64,000 nucleotides of DNA. It comes from Serinus canaria (Eukaryota > Chordata > Aves > Passeriformes > Fringillidae). Below the pieces are notes generated by a model. It was not told the DNA's origin, ran no database searches, and saw only the letters and a list, made by a program, of their open reading frames with translations. The DNA lies in contig NC_066323.1 of the NCBI RefSeq assembly GCF_022539315.1, positions 11,707,219 through 11,771,218 of the forward strand, given 5' to 3'. The position numbers and the translations under genes were made by a program. Below are positions 1 through 13,199 of this stretch, piece by piece; position 1 is the first letter of the stretch; each line of letters begins with the position of its first letter.

Positions 1-2039
1 TGGTGACAGCCACAGAAAGATCACAGTGCCTGGGAGAGGTGCTGAGGAGACACTTGACAGCAGGGTGAATTCTTAGCTCGGAGTAATGCTGCCTTGTGTT
101 TCTGTGCTTTGATCAGCCGTGCTTTAAATTGACACTTGGACTTAACTTGCTTTAACTTCATGTGCAAACTAGCTCGATGTAGACAGGTCTCCCTTGGACT
201 GCTCAAGGAGGCCTCCAGATGAGCTCTGGTGAGTCTTGATGAGGCAAAATCCATATTTTCTACCTACTACGTCCCTTTGTAGGAAGCATCCACCAGCAGG
301 ACCAAGACTACAGCAGCATATCAGTGCTGGTTCATGCACCCTCCCAGCTGCCCAAAAGCCTGATTTGTGACCTTCAGGTTTTAAACATTTGGTCTTACCT
401 TTGGCAAGCCAGCAAACTTCCCAGACAGTCTCAGAAATGCTGGTGAAAAATCAGAAGATCCCTCTTCTCAGCAGTGGCACCAGTAACACTGGCTGACATT
501 ATGAGTTGGTCATTGGTCTTGTGGAAAGGCAGTGTGGCCAAAGTCACAGTGTCTGGGGCTGTTTGTGAAATAGGATCACATTCACTGGATAATTTTGGAG
601 GGAAAAAAGATGGAGAATAAACATTTTAAAAAAATATAACACACACATTTTGAATTGAGAAAGTTCTGTGTATTGTGTTGATCTGCTGTCCCACTATGAA
701 ATGTTGAATTTACTATTTTTGAATTAATACATAAGCTTAGATTTAAAAAAAAAAAAATTAATCAAAAATACCACAGGTGAAACATATGAAAACAAAACAA
801 AATATTTTCTCTTAGATTGAGTTAAATGTTCTGTTTGATCAGGTGTGATTGAGGTTTTCTTATTTTAGTTTTGTTCTATTTGCAGCCTTGTTTTGGAAAG
901 GGCACGGGGTGACACCCACCTTTATGCTAGATCCACCCGAAAGGAAACCTTTCCAAGCTAAATAAAGACCATTTTCCATCTGTCCCTGCTCTGACCTTCT
1001 GGAAAGGCCCTTTCCATGGCTGGCACCTCACACAGGGTGTCTGCCTCCCCAGCTGACACAGGGCTGTAGGACCCTCCCAGCTGTAGCCAGCTTCTCATGG
1101 CACATGGCTGGGTCAGACAGTCCACAGACAGGGACCAGGCTGCCAGGTGCCATCCCTCTGAAAGCCTCACCAGAGTCCCCCCCTGACCCTGGGAACACCT
1201 CCCACCTGACACAGCTCTGTATAGCTGCAATTCTTCTCTGCTTTGCTCATCCTCTGCATTAGCTGCCTGCTAGCGGATTCTGCCTGTGCTATCGCCTGTC
1301 CCAGCAGATCTGGGCTCCCTGTCTGATCAGAGGCTGCTCCTGTCATTCAAACACCACTGTCTGCCCTGGGCTGGCTCCATCTCCAGGGAGGTGATGGCTG
1401 AAAACATACCCAGGGCCAGCCAGGGCTGTTCCCTGTGTGGCTAACATGAAAACTGGGTGTCCTGGCACGCTGAGGCCACTCCTGCATGTCTGCAGTCAGC
1501 CCTACAGGTGATGCTGGTTAAGCACTTGGCTTCTTGGTGTGAGTTAGTCTTGATCTTCTCACTGAATGCTTTACACAGATGTCCTCTGGGCCTTGTGAAC
1601 ATGTGTCTTCAATTAATTCTCATCAGCAGGGCTAAGGTAAAAGACTTTTCCAGTTGGAAAATGAGATGCCTGGTACACTCCAAGCAGCAGATTGTTAGGA
1701 CTGGGCTGCTCTCATTCAAACTGCTATTGGCAAATTTTCCAACAGGCAAAGAGGCTGGTGAGAAGCTGTTTGCATACAGCACCTGAAGGGCAGAAAAGTT
1801 TGGATAATATGGATCCTGCAGGAGAATGACTCTCCCCAAGCATCATCTCCTGGAAACTGGCTCCACACAAATGTTTGAGAAGAATTTCTCTCCAGGAGCC
1901 CTACATGGATGCAGACACCTGGAGCTCTTTAGTCTACAGTCACCACCCACACAGGATTTACTGGCAGAAAAAAGTTGCATTGGGTGTTGGTGCCCAAGAC
2001 ATCACAGCAGCCTCTTCTGTTCCCTGGAGCTGCACTGGC
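1..2039. other. non-coding stretch, no gene seen
   Basis: Reading frames reach only about 110 codons and overlap on both strands without a recognisable family. The part from about 590 to 900 is AT-rich and holds a 13-base A run at 745-757. I see no repeat family, RNA gene or promoter-like CpG cluster. Confidence 0.6.
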
Positions 2040-2062
2040 AAAAAAAAAAAAAAAAAAAAAAA
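2040..2062. repeat. poly(A) tract, 23 A
   Basis: An uninterrupted run of A. No retrocopy or SINE body is recognisable on its 5' side, so it is best treated as a simple repeat. It creates the lysine run seen in an overlapping open frame, which argues against that frame being a gene. Confidence 0.9.
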
Positions 2063-4410
2063 GGAATCTATTGTTTTCAGACATGTAGACTTTAAGACAC
2101 TGAATCCTAAAATATGCCTGGAAGATCGATGCCTTACATCACTGCCAGTCCTGCAGGTGGGAGCTGTGTGGGGTAGATTTCCCACCTCCACATTTTGTGG
2201 GGCTTCTTTTCCTTCTGAAACATCTGAGATGGCCTTTCAGAGGGGGGCTGTGCAAGCATCAGGTAATACCCATAGCTCAGGAAGGAGTAGGTGTGCTAAG
2301 CAAGACTGGACTATTTTCACTGGAGTCTCCTCTGAGTACCACTGCTTCTCAGACAAACAAAATCAGGTCCAGGAAATAGTTCCTGTCCTGTTTCTCTGTC
2401 TTGCTATGGAAAGGGCTGGAATGTGTTGGTGGGGCTGTGAAGTTGGTGGAACTTGCAATCCCAAACACCATGGTACCACTTAGATTTTTATTGGAGCTGC
2501 CAAATTCTGGATGGATTTGAGTGATATGTCCTGCTCTCAGGCCATCTTCATAATTTTATAATTTTCCTTCAAGATAGAAAGCAATTCAAGCAGCCTTGAG
2601 AAACTGATTGAAATGACAAATCCTCAAAGGCAAAGGACAATGAGGACCTGGTGAAAATGTAAGTGGCTGAAATCTCAATCTCTGTCCAGCATACCTACAG
2701 ACTCTGCTAGCAGTGAGTCCATGACAAATGATCCCTTGTTGTTCCCAGCATACTTTCTACTGTTGAAAATCACCAGGAGCAGTGTGAGCAGGCTAGCTTT
2801 GCATGCCTGCTAACACTCTTTGCTCTGATTTCTAATGGTTGTTTCCTACCCTCTGGATTCCCTGCGGCAGGGAAAGAGGAGGGTATCCAAATAAGGCACT
2901 GAAATGATTAGGCAAACCAAGGCTGCAGCCTGTTAATCAGTCTCCTTCAGCTGAAGGAGGCTAGCTGTGTAGAAATCAAAACAGCATCTGTGATTTGAGG
3001 TCTAGCTGCATTCTGCAAACATCAAATATGTATTTTGCTTGCTTTCTCAGAGCCAAAGGATGGAAATCTTGCTCAGAGTGACTTGTTTGCCTTTGAACAG
3101 ATGTGTAAAGTGCTGCCCCTGTGAGCCCGTGAAGCAGCCGCACAACAGCCCAGCTTTGCTCAGCAGAGCCCCCCACCCAGCCAAGCCAGTGCAGTGTGGA
3201 GATCAAAGCCAAATCTTCTCCTTCATGACTTTCCTGTTGGAATTTTTTTTTCCTCTCTTCTACATTTTTTTTCCATAATCAGAGTCTTGACTCCTTTTTC
3301 TTCCGTATTCAGGCTTGAGATCAAACAGGCCAGACATCTGCTTCGCTATTTTTAAAATAATTTTAATGATTTAATAATTTCTAAGGAGAGGGAGAAGAGG
3401 GAAAAGAAAATAATGACAAAGCCAAAAAAATGACACCATTTTAAAAATTCAGGCACAGTCAGGAGTGACTGCTCTTCCCTCCTCTTCTTTTTTTTTAATC
3501 TTGAGGAAATCATCATGATGATTGTAGCTGATGTACTCTGGCAAAACATTTAAGTAGATATGTGCCCCAAAGCATGACTCACATCTATTTTCTTCTTCTT
3601 TTAGGAAATATGTTATACTGATTAAGGCCTTTTTCATCTAAGAATGCAAAAAAACCCTGTTGCAAACACCTCATCCCTGGGAAGCAGGTAGAGCTTGTGT
3701 GCTGGATGGGCAGAGGTAGAGAATTCTGGCAGCTTTCCCAGTGGGACAGTGTCAATAGGGAGTGACAATAAAACAAATCAATCTCCTCTTCAAAGCTGGA
3801 CTATGTTTTTCATTTAAAAAAAAGAATATTTCTCAACAGAATCTTACCTAGGAATGAATTGCTGCTGCTACCACACAGGATACTCAGCAGAACTATGGTT
3901 TCATGCCAGGCTCACCCTCCCACTCTTTGGGAAGATCCAACCCAGATATCTGAAGTCCTCACAGTTTTAATGAATCATGGGCTCGGGGTTGCAGAAGGAG
4001 GAGCATGGCCAGGAATTGTGGGGGGCCAGCCCCGTGCAGGGGAAGGAAGCAGTGCTGCTGGCTTTATCCACAGACCAGCTCTGAGTCACAGAGGATTCTC
4101 AGCTCACCAGAAAGTCTCGTTTTTCACTCAATGTGACACCAGTCACACTCCAAAAGCTACAGACATCTTTGGTTGTGTATCAGCACCAGGCCAAAAGATT
4201 ATGTGCAAACTTACCCACACTGCTTATTTTTAGAGGGAAGGCAGTCAGCCTGCCAGCTGTCTCTGGGAAGAGGTCTTTTTGCAAAGAATGATGGATGATG
4301 AGAATTTAGGATATCAATCTGGTTCTCCTTTTTCAATTTAAATATACACCAAAGGTTTTCGGATTACGGAGAGGTCATTTGAATATAGACTCTATGTACC
4401 ATCATCTTGC
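2063..4410. other. non-coding stretch, no gene seen
   Basis: Only short overlapping frames are present. Sequence from about 3235 to 3500 is T-rich then A-rich. The one structured site is the palindrome at 2942-2959, listed separately. Confidence 0.6.
2942..2959. repeat. 18-bp perfect palindrome centred on CAGCTG
   Basis: The 18 bases read identically on both strands, with no spacer. One T.G pair (2941 with 2960) followed by two more matches extends the symmetry to 24 bp at 2939-2962. The centre is an E-box, CAGCTG, the core bound by bHLH dimers. Function is unknown. Confidence 0.85.
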
Positions 4411-4430
4411 TTTTTTTTTTTTTTTTTTTT
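4411..4430. repeat. poly(T) tract, 20 T
   Basis: An uninterrupted T run. No recognisable transposon body flanks it. Confidence 0.9.
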
Positions 4431-5600
4431 CTTTTGTGCAGAAGTTTAAGAACTGGAAGCAGTAAAGTCAAGACAAACCCAGCATTCAAATGTGGTGTAT
4501 AATCTTCCTCTTATCTGCATGCCATTGCCTAAAACAAATGCATTAATGTATTTTATGTTTCACGGTTATGAGTTGCCCTGAGGATAATCAAATCAAAATC
4601 AAATGCACCTATGGAAGATAAGGTCACTGATACTGTTTCCCACCCATTCCCAATCTGGCTGTGAGTTTCACTGCAGCTGCATTTATTACCCTCTCTGAGT
4701 TTCATTGCTGTTCCTTTAAAGATTGCTTTTCCATATGGATGGATTACGTATAGGTCTTTTTAAGCTGTATATTCTGCAGAAATCAGACTTGCTGACAAAA
4801 CTGGCAGTTGTAGATGTGGAATCCTATGAGTGAGAAATAGAGGGGAGCAGTGGATCACAGTCTCCCATGGGGAAGGGAATTCCTTGGAGCACAGTCTTTT
4901 GAACAAGTGTTCCTTGCCTGCCCCTTAATCAAGTGATCATATCAGCCACCTCCTTCCTGTCAATGGGGGAAAATTTGCAGACAAATTCCTGCCAGCAGGA
5001 CGTAGGAGCTCTCCTGGGTGGTGGGATAAAGATACCTGTCACCTCCCTCGGCCTCACTGCTGGCTCACGCTGGGAGTGTGGCTGGGGAGCCCAGGGTCGG
5101 CTGCAGAGCTGGTCATTTCCAAATCCCCGTCAGAAAGTGAAATAAGACCCAGCTCCCCAATGGCTCAGCAGCCCCATTGACCATGGCAAACAACTGTGTA
5201 AGTGGTCCCATATGCTGTAGATACATTAGAGGGACATAAATTGCGCTTTGTGCTCACGGTGGGGGCATCTTGCCCCTGCTGCAGAATTACTCTTGTCTTT
5301 TATTGATTGGAGGGGCAGCAACTCTACCCAAAAGACGTGCTAGTGGCATTGCAGCTCTGAAAACTGGATCTTCCCCAGCTGGCTAGCCAGGAGAAATATT
5401 TGAAGCTATGGACCCGCCAGTGTTTTGGGTGGTGAGCACTGTGACACAGGGTACTGGTGGGCAGCAGCCCTCTCCTCCAGTCTTTGTCCCTCTACCGCTC
5501 CCCCATCACCAAATGATGATTGTATGGGCAAGGATAAACAAAGAGCCTGTTCATACAAGGGAAGTTTTGGGGGCAGAAAGGACTGAAAGGCTCAAGATAC
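4431..5600. other. non-coding stretch, no gene seen
   Basis: No family-like open frame, RNA gene or repeat is visible. A 12-bp perfect palindrome (CTGGCTAGCCAG) sits at 5379-5390. Confidence 0.55.
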
Positions 5601-5745
5601 GGCAAGGCTTAATGCCGTAAATCTGATTAATTTACCTTGTGACAATCGTAACAAAAAAGCGAAGGCTGGGAGCTGGGGCTGCGGGCTGACCTTTCGCTCG
5701 CGCTGAAAGGAGGCACAATAGGGGCTGGGGCTGGGCAGGGGAATG
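5600..5745. promoter_or_regulatory. candidate regulatory block with G-quadruplex motif
   Basis: The left half (about 5610-5660) is AT-rich with a TTAATTT core and several CpGs that survive in AT-rich context. The right end (5721-5741) carries four G runs of 3-4 separated by 2-base loops, which meets the usual G-quadruplex rule. Regulatory function is inferred from composition only. Confidence 0.25.
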
Positions 5746-7990
5746 ACCCTGCCTGTCACTGCTACCTGCTGTTTTTGACAATGCCATCAGACACAGCTCT
5801 TGGGGTGATGAAAAACACCTTCCCGCCAAAGGCCTCTTCTCCCCCTGCCCTGGACGGGCCAGCTCGGCGGATTTGGTGTAGGCAGAGCCAGCTGTGCAGG
5901 ATGGGTAAATGGGCATCACTCACCAACTTTAATATCCACCAGGAAAAATTGCCCTGGGGACTTCGGGGTCAGACCCTGCGTGGCCAACCGTGTGGCTGAT
6001 GGATATACAAGAGTTATGGGGGGCCTCTGGGCTGAGCTGCCCAGTGGACAGGGAAAGGCTTTCGAGGGCTCTGCAGCATGTTACAGAGCCAAAAGTCCGG
6101 CCCTTGGGGTAGGATGGCCCTATGTGCATGAATTTGCTGCACTAGGGAATGCTCTTGCCATATTTGAAGGCAGCGGCTGTGGGAAGGAGTTTTTCTGTGC
6201 ATTTTCCTTGTGTGCCCTCGCACTGCCCAAGAAACACAGGATTTATTCCTCTCTTGTCCCCTGCTAACCGTGCCCAATAGTGCACAAGGAGGGCATGCAG
6301 CAACAGCAGGAGTGCATACTGCAGGGAACATCTGTCCCAGAGGCATCACAGAGCAGGATGCAAGCTTAAGTTTGGCTCAGCAGAAATGTTATTATCTGAG
6401 GAATTAACCTTTATGTTCAATACTTGTTCTCCAGACTCGTCTTTGTCTCCTGCATCTGCTTTGCCCTGAAGAGCAGCCATTCCCACCAGGTATAATTTCT
6501 TGTTTGATTCAAATGGAACAAGTGCACCCAGAGCAGCACCCAGCACCATCCCAGCCCTGCTCCCTCTCAGGAGAGGAAGACAGTATGTTTTCATACCCTG
6601 TCACATTTCAAACTCTCTTCTTTCCACTGTGACAGTTTGGCTTAAGTTCTTCTCCCAGAGTCACTATCACAAGGGAAGTCTGAGGGATTTTACAGTTTGT
6701 TTTAGTTTTATCAGCTTAAAAAAAAACCCAAAAACTTTAAAAGCAGGTAAAAAATAACTCAAAACTTTAGCTGGACCATGTACCAGTCAGGCAGAACCTG
6801 TGGTGTGCCTTTAAATGTACTGGCTGGTATCTCATGGTATTCATAAAAAATAAATAGTTAATAAAGGTGTTTTAACTGGAACATCTGCTGGAGCTCTTGG
6901 TTGTGGAGGCTTAATTGCAAGCTAGAGTATCAAACTTTCAGAAGCTTTGGGGACAGAGATTGATTGGGGTCACCAGGTTATTCAGAATAATATCCCAACC
7001 CTTATCTCTCAAATGCAGTGTCCAATTGATTTTCTCTGGACCATTACACACCACACAAGGCTGCAAAGCCCAGAAGGGGAGTGGGGGAACATCACACTCC
7101 TCAAAATCCTCCTGATGCAAACACTGCAGACCTTGGCAGGCTCTTTGTGAGGCACAGCTTTTCTCCATAAGGACTGAAGAACAGGTGAGGAAACCACTGT
7201 GGAAAAGGCTCAGCCATTTTCCAAACTCAGCCTGTATCCCAAAAGATGTTGCTACCCTCAGGACTGCCTTTGCACAGCACACAGATATGTGTGGTGGGCA
7301 TGGCTGATGATAAACACCAACTGCTGTTCAGCATTTCCATAAAAATTACTGGATTCCACTTATTTCAGTGCTTCAGCCATCAAAACTGGGAAGAGCTTCA
7401 GTCTGTGAGCAGAGCTGGCAGAGATGGGGATGTGTTCGATGCAGTTTGCTTAACAGGAAAGTACTTTCAGGTTAAAGAGAGCTCTTCACACCTAAGCTGT
7501 GGCTTGTTATCTACCAAGTCCCAGGCAGCTTGGATTTGCCAATCAAATAATTTTTAATCAAATGCCAACACCATCCCTGGTTGCCCTCTCCTACGCAGCC
7601 TGGGGCTTTGCTGCCTTGGGGAAAGCTAGCTTTGACATTCCAGCCAGCCCCATCCCCTCGCTGGTGAAGCTCAGACTTCCTATGGGGGTTTCCTGGCATC
7701 CTCATTTGCTTGATGAATTATCCCCCTTTTCTCTGGTCTCCAGATGGGAGTGGGCTGGGGTGCAGCCTCTCCAGGGACAGGTTTGTGCAGCCCTGGGTTA
7801 AGCCCAAGCTGGGAGGGGTGGTGGCCACAGGGGACCCACTCACTTGGAGTCCTCCCAGCAGGTTTTGTTCTGCAGCCCCTAATCCTTCCTGGTGTGCTTC
7901 TCACATTTATGGTCTTCCACATACTTCACGTTTGGAGAAAGCAGCTTTCTCTGGCATCTCCACTGATTTACCAGCTCCAGGGTCCAGCTG
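5746..7990. other. non-coding stretch, no gene seen
   Basis: Short overlapping frames only, the longest about 114 codons. A-rich sequence lies at 6715-6765. No repeat family is recognised. Confidence 0.55.
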
Positions 7991-9310
7991 TTGCTCTGGG
8001 TAATTGGCAGCAGTGACATATTTGGGCTGAATTTCATTGTATGCATTAGGAAAAGTCAGCAAACAGAGTTGAGTGCCATGTCAAGTATTGCCTTTGACTT
8101 TCTATTGCGGCCGTTTGGGATCTGTTTTGTCCATGCCCTGAGAAAGCCTCTGTTCTGGTTGAGGCTTTGTCTGAGATGCTGAAGGTTAGTCTGAGGAGAG
8201 CTGTCTGAGAGACCCCACTAATCCCTTTTTACTTTTTGAACAAGAAAGTCAAGTGTTTTTTATAATAATAATAATTTGAGCTAATAAGTAACATGCTGGC
8301 TGGAGCTGCAGCTGCCTGGGGTGGAGCAGATTTGTTTTCTCCATTAATTAGAAAGCCTTAGCTAATGTCACACATGTCTTCATTTGGAGTTTTTCTGGCG
8401 AGGTCGTGATTCTCACAGCTAAATCAGCACTGGCTCAGAGTCCAGGCATCAACACTGGCTTCCACCACCTCAGAACTCACCCCCCTCTCTCCATTTACAC
8501 CATTCAAAGCCTGCTCTGCCCTCCATGCTGAGTATTTTTAGGAGGACCCCAGGCTCTGGTGTGGCCCCAAGGCAGGACACCCACCCATGAACAAGGGGTG
8601 CTTTGGGAGGGTGGGTTCCTCTTTCTGTGGGTAGAAATGTTTATTTTATTATTCCTTTAATTCCTCCACGCTGTGTTCCTGCCTCATCAAAAAGCATTAG
8701 CAAAGTAAATCTTCATCAGTGAGGGAGGTCTCGCTTCCTTTCAGGGATAACAATTCTGTAAGTCTGTGGGAAGATTAAAAGTGTGGTGCTAAGTAAAAAG
8801 TCATACAGCTGGGGAAGGCAAATGCCTGTAACTGTGTTCATTAACAATATTGTATATCATCTAAATGAAAGGAAGTTTAAAGGCTTAATGATTTCCTTCT
8901 CACCGATACAGGCTGTTCAGTGCCAGCTCAGACAATGAAGACAGACTAACCTGTTTTACCTCTGCCCTGCTTTGATGGTTGTTTTGCAAACACTTTAGGA
9001 AACTGTTCAAATTACCATAAAATTGATTTTCAGTGGAAGCTGGAGGTAAAACAAAATATTTTCTATTGAGTGGCTTTTACAATAAGATTAACTCCATGAG
9101 ACCTCAACCTTGGCCCTAGCTGGCCTTGACAATGTCTCTCTTTTAAGAAGGTGATGCAGCTATCTATAATTAGCCATGGCTAGTTAATAACTCATCTGTT
9201 AATGTCGAGGCCCACAAATGGAAGCTTTATATGTACAGGGAACTGAGGTTAGGCCAACAAGGATAAAATCATGTCTATTTTAGTTTAATGAATTCTGTTT
9301 CCATTGTTGC
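7990..9310. promoter_or_regulatory. candidate enhancer region, TAAT-rich
   Basis: Three AT-rich sub-blocks (about 7990-8200, 8220-8420 and 8640-9310) are almost free of open frames and dense in homeodomain-type cores, including CCATTAATTAGA near 8340 and the palindromic TAGCCATGGCTA at 9171-9182. A short TAA repeat lies at 8260-8276. The texture resembles deeply conserved vertebrate non-coding elements, but conservation could not be tested. Confidence 0.3.
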
Positions 9311-11559
9311 TGCATTTTATTTGGGCAGTCAGATGGACAGCCAGGCTTTGGAGCAGCTTTTGGGAGGGTTGTACTTCCCTGCAGTGCAGTAGCTGGGGCT
9401 CCCTCTGCCAGCCTCTGGGCTATAACATCTTGGCAGGAAAAGGCAAGAGCAGCGTTCCGCACCCTTCTAAGCTTGACAGTTTAAAGCTTTGGTGGTGGTA
9501 ACTTGGTAAATTCCACATTATTGCTTTCTGTACACTCTGAAATAATGAGAATGAGCAGAGCAGAAGTCTCTGGTTTTGAGAGAAGGTATTGCCCCTTGTT
9601 GCCATGGCTTTAGGAGAGGGACGTGCAGGAGCAGAAGCTGGGCTGATGAACACAGCCCTTCACACACTCCTCTGAGGAGATGTTGTGTCCCTGGTAGTAA
9701 CCTACCTTTTGAATCAAATATAAACCCAGGGTCCTGGTGTTAGTGCATCTTGGCCCTTGGATAGTGATGGTATTCAATTTTTAAATACCTCTAAAGCTTT
9801 GAGGCATTTGGCACAGGATGGCTGAGCTTCAGCTGGTTGTCATGACTGGGCAGCTCACCTCACTCACATTGAAAACTAGCACATAAGCCAGTCAATGCTG
9901 TCAGAAACAATCCCAACTAGTGCTAGTAGTGGTTCTAGCTAGCAGTGAGAATGGGCAAGGACTCTTGTCTTGGTAAAAACCATGATACTTGCATGACAAT
10001 CACTAAATACCAGATGTGGGTTTTTTCCCATTTTAAGAATGTACATGTAAAATTGCCCCAAACTGACCCCTACCCTGAAACTTTCTGCTTTGACATTCTG
10101 TTAAAAAATTCCAGCCTGGCTTTAGTCATGGGAAAAAATTTTCTCCTTAAAGTTGTTTTGGTCAGAAGGAAAAATAAATCTTTGTTTGCATGACTAGGTC
10201 TCAGTCATGAAAAACTGACCCCAAAAAATGCTGCTACAAGTTTCCTCTGACTGCAGAGACTCAACCCAGGGCATGTCATTTGAGAAGATGTATGCTTGAG
10301 CAGAGTGGGGTCTGGAGAGGTTTGAAGAAGAAACCTTGGAAGCTCCTTGTTTCTTGCAGTTATGTTTAGTCAGAGCATTCGAACCAAGCGAGACGCCGGT
10401 GGCTGGGACCGTGTCACGTAAACAGAGGCTGAGATTGCGACACTGCCCAGAGAGCTCTGGGACACAAACATCCTTCCAGACCTGGATGGGCTGGAGCTGC
10501 TCCTTCCCCAGTGCCTGTGATGGGAGCCCAAGCTGTTCAGGACAGGCAGTTTTGGTTCCCATGCAGGGACCAAGACGGATCTTGTCCTACATCCCCCATG
10601 TCCATTCTGTCCATGAGTCACGCAGGCACTTATCGAGGTTTTGTGTGATTCATCAGTATTCTCCAGAGCTTTAGGGCTTGTAAAGCCAGACAGAAAATCT
10701 TGTAGAAATGTTTTTTCCTGCCTGAATCCCAGCCAGGCCTGTTTTGAGGACTACCTGGAAATAACTGGAAGACAGACTTGGCAGAAAAAATTCCCACAGT
10801 TTGAGCCCTGATTGGGACTGGAAGCTGGACAAAGATTTAATCCAATTTTCTCAAATCTTAAGAAGTCCTGGAGTATATAAGAGAGCAAGCCTATAAATAA
10901 TTTCCCTTATTGCTCTAGGCTGGGCTTTCTGAAGGACATGAGTGATGGATGAACTTGGCTCCCCTATCTTTCTGGGACGTGGGATCCAAACTCCATGTGG
11001 CTCCTCTGGAAACCTCCCCACATTCCTGGACAGAAGGGGGGCTTTTAAGTGGTGATTCCTGCCTTTTCCCCTCTGGAAACAAGATTGATTTCTTCATGTA
11101 ATTGTGTTTGTCCTATCCTGGCTTCAGGCTTTCCAACACTTAGTTCATCTTCTCCTTTCGCTGCACAGCAAATGCCAAGCAAGATCCCCTCTCTGAGAAG
11201 GATGGAAAAGTTGGTGTTTTTGTCCAATAAAACCAGAGCAACTTGGTCCCACATGTGCTGCCTATAGTCTGACAACAAAGTTAAACCTTCTTATAAACGC
11301 AATCAGCCTATGGATGCTGGTAGTTGTTCCTGGCTTTGACACTGGAAAATATCACTGACGGACAAAAGCCTTGGAGGTTTCAGGCATTTGGCTCTGGTAG
11401 GGTACCAAGCATGCAAGATCATTTCTTGCATTAAGTCCAACCTAAGCAAACTAAATTGCAGCTTCATGATTAATACTTGAAGCTACAGAGACAAAGGCAA
11501 AAATCAGCAGTTCAGACTGAAGCAGAATCTGAATTTGAAAGGCACTCACCATTCGGCCT
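9311..11559. other. non-coding stretch, no gene seen
   Basis: Frames of about 120 codons overlap on both strands at 10194-10674 with no family resemblance. The run 10375-10445 retains more CpG than its surroundings. No repeat family is recognised. Confidence 0.5.
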
Positions 11560-11840
11560 TCAAGAGCACTTTTGAAGCTGCCTGTAGAGAAAATAATTAA
11601 AGAGATGAAAGATACAGTGACTGATAGTAATAAATCACATGCAGCTGTCTTTGTTCTCTCAGCAAATATAAATCACTTTTGCCTTTAAAATATAAGAACA
11701 AGCATTCTTCCCAGATTGCTTTGAATTTATTAGACAAGGTCATTAGAAATGTATTAGGGCAAAATCTGAATTTATTAACTGAGTTACTTAATAGCTTAAT
11801 TGTTCAGTTAAAGAGGGTTGTGCACTCTGACTAGTTTTCA
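11560..11840. promoter_or_regulatory. candidate regulatory block, AT-rich
   Basis: A frame-poor AT-rich island with repeated TTATTA, TAATTAAA and AATTGTT cores between GC-richer flanks. An enhancer role is inferred from composition only. Confidence 0.22.
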
Positions 11841-13199
11841 GGCAAGAAGGAAGAATGGAATGCAGGATCCAGGAATGCAGGTTCCTAGGCAGGAGGTGCC
11901 ACTGTTCCCAGAGGCAGACTGCTGGAATCACGGGCAGTGAGGTGGCACGGGCATCTGAGACAGCTTCTAATTAGCATCAGGCAGGTGTGCCCCTGGGAAT
12001 TGTCTTAAAGTTGGCCAGGGTATCTTTTGGGAACGAAACCTGCTGCAGGGACTGCAGCTGGGCTAGGTCAGAGCTGGAATTAGGCTTTTTTTGTGTGTAC
12101 TGATTTGGAAGGGCAGTTGGAACGCTGGGTATCAGACAAGTTTAGCTCCATCTTGGTCCCCAGCGGGGCCACCCAGCAGCAGGAACAGCTCTACCACATG
12201 GAACTGTCTTCTGCCAGCCAGGGGGTTTGAATTCAGGTGGATTTTTGTGTGTGCATTGAGGAGGTTCTTCCAGTCTTCACCTCTGAGACACTGAGGCTGA
12301 GTGCTCTTCAAGGTGCTCTGCTCATTGTGCTGTCAGACACACGTCCCTGCTTGCAGGACACGACACACTCCACAGCATTCCTTTCCCAGAAGGGACCATC
12401 TGCCCAGAGAGGCACTTCTGGAAGCAGCCAAACCCAAAACTTATTTTCACATATGCTTCTCTTCCTCTGGGCAGGGTGAGGGAGGAGGCACACAGCGGAT
12501 CTGAGTCACAGGCACCGATGGCATGTCTGAGGTTTTGGTTTCACAGACCACCTAAGAGCCATCACCACAGCTGGGTGAGCTCAGGGGAGCTGCTGGCACA
12601 GGGTCTGCAGCACCCTCCGGGGTCTGTTCAAAGCAGCACAGAGCTCAGCTCCTGGAATAGCAGGGAAATGACACCAAATATCATCTTTATCATGGCTTTC
12701 AGCACACTCAGAAGTTGCTACCACCCAAGCATCTGCAGCCTCCAGCTGATAAAACTCATCACTTTCATCTTCTGCTCTCTCTTTTAGCTTAGTCAAACAA
12801 ACCTTCACTTTGTTCAGCAGGCAAAGCCTCTGTTGAACCTGTCAGCTGGGCCAGCACCTTCCTCTGGGTCAGGATACGCACAAGTGAAGGCTTCCAGTGA
12901 GGATTAGCTCCTCCCAGGATGTTCAGTTCCATGAAACAATATAATTTCCTCAGTTTTTCATCATTTCCAGGTACAATTTGGTGTCTTCCCTTCTTCTGTC
13001 TCTCCATGCTTGTTCAACCTGCTTAAGAAGATCCAAGCACTTCTGGAATCAGTGTAAGACAGATTACAACTCTTGCTGAAATCAGTGGGTATCTTGCTTT
13101 GTGGAAGGCTCCATGATTAGAGCCACAAATTTTTCAGTGTGGCAAGTTTTCTCTTTCTCCCAAACAATGGGTAGCACCAGAGAAAGGAAGAAGGTAAGA
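11841..13199. other. non-coding stretch with weak minus-strand frames
   Basis: Two minus-strand frames (12581-12808 and 12789-13007) overlap by about 20 bases in different phases and together read a charged, mildly coding-like sequence, but neither matches a family I know. The rest shows no gene or recognised repeat. Confidence 0.45.

Noticed and set aside
10865..10880. GTATATAAGAG as a TATA box
   Set aside because: No CpG enrichment, initiator or downstream exon accompanies it.
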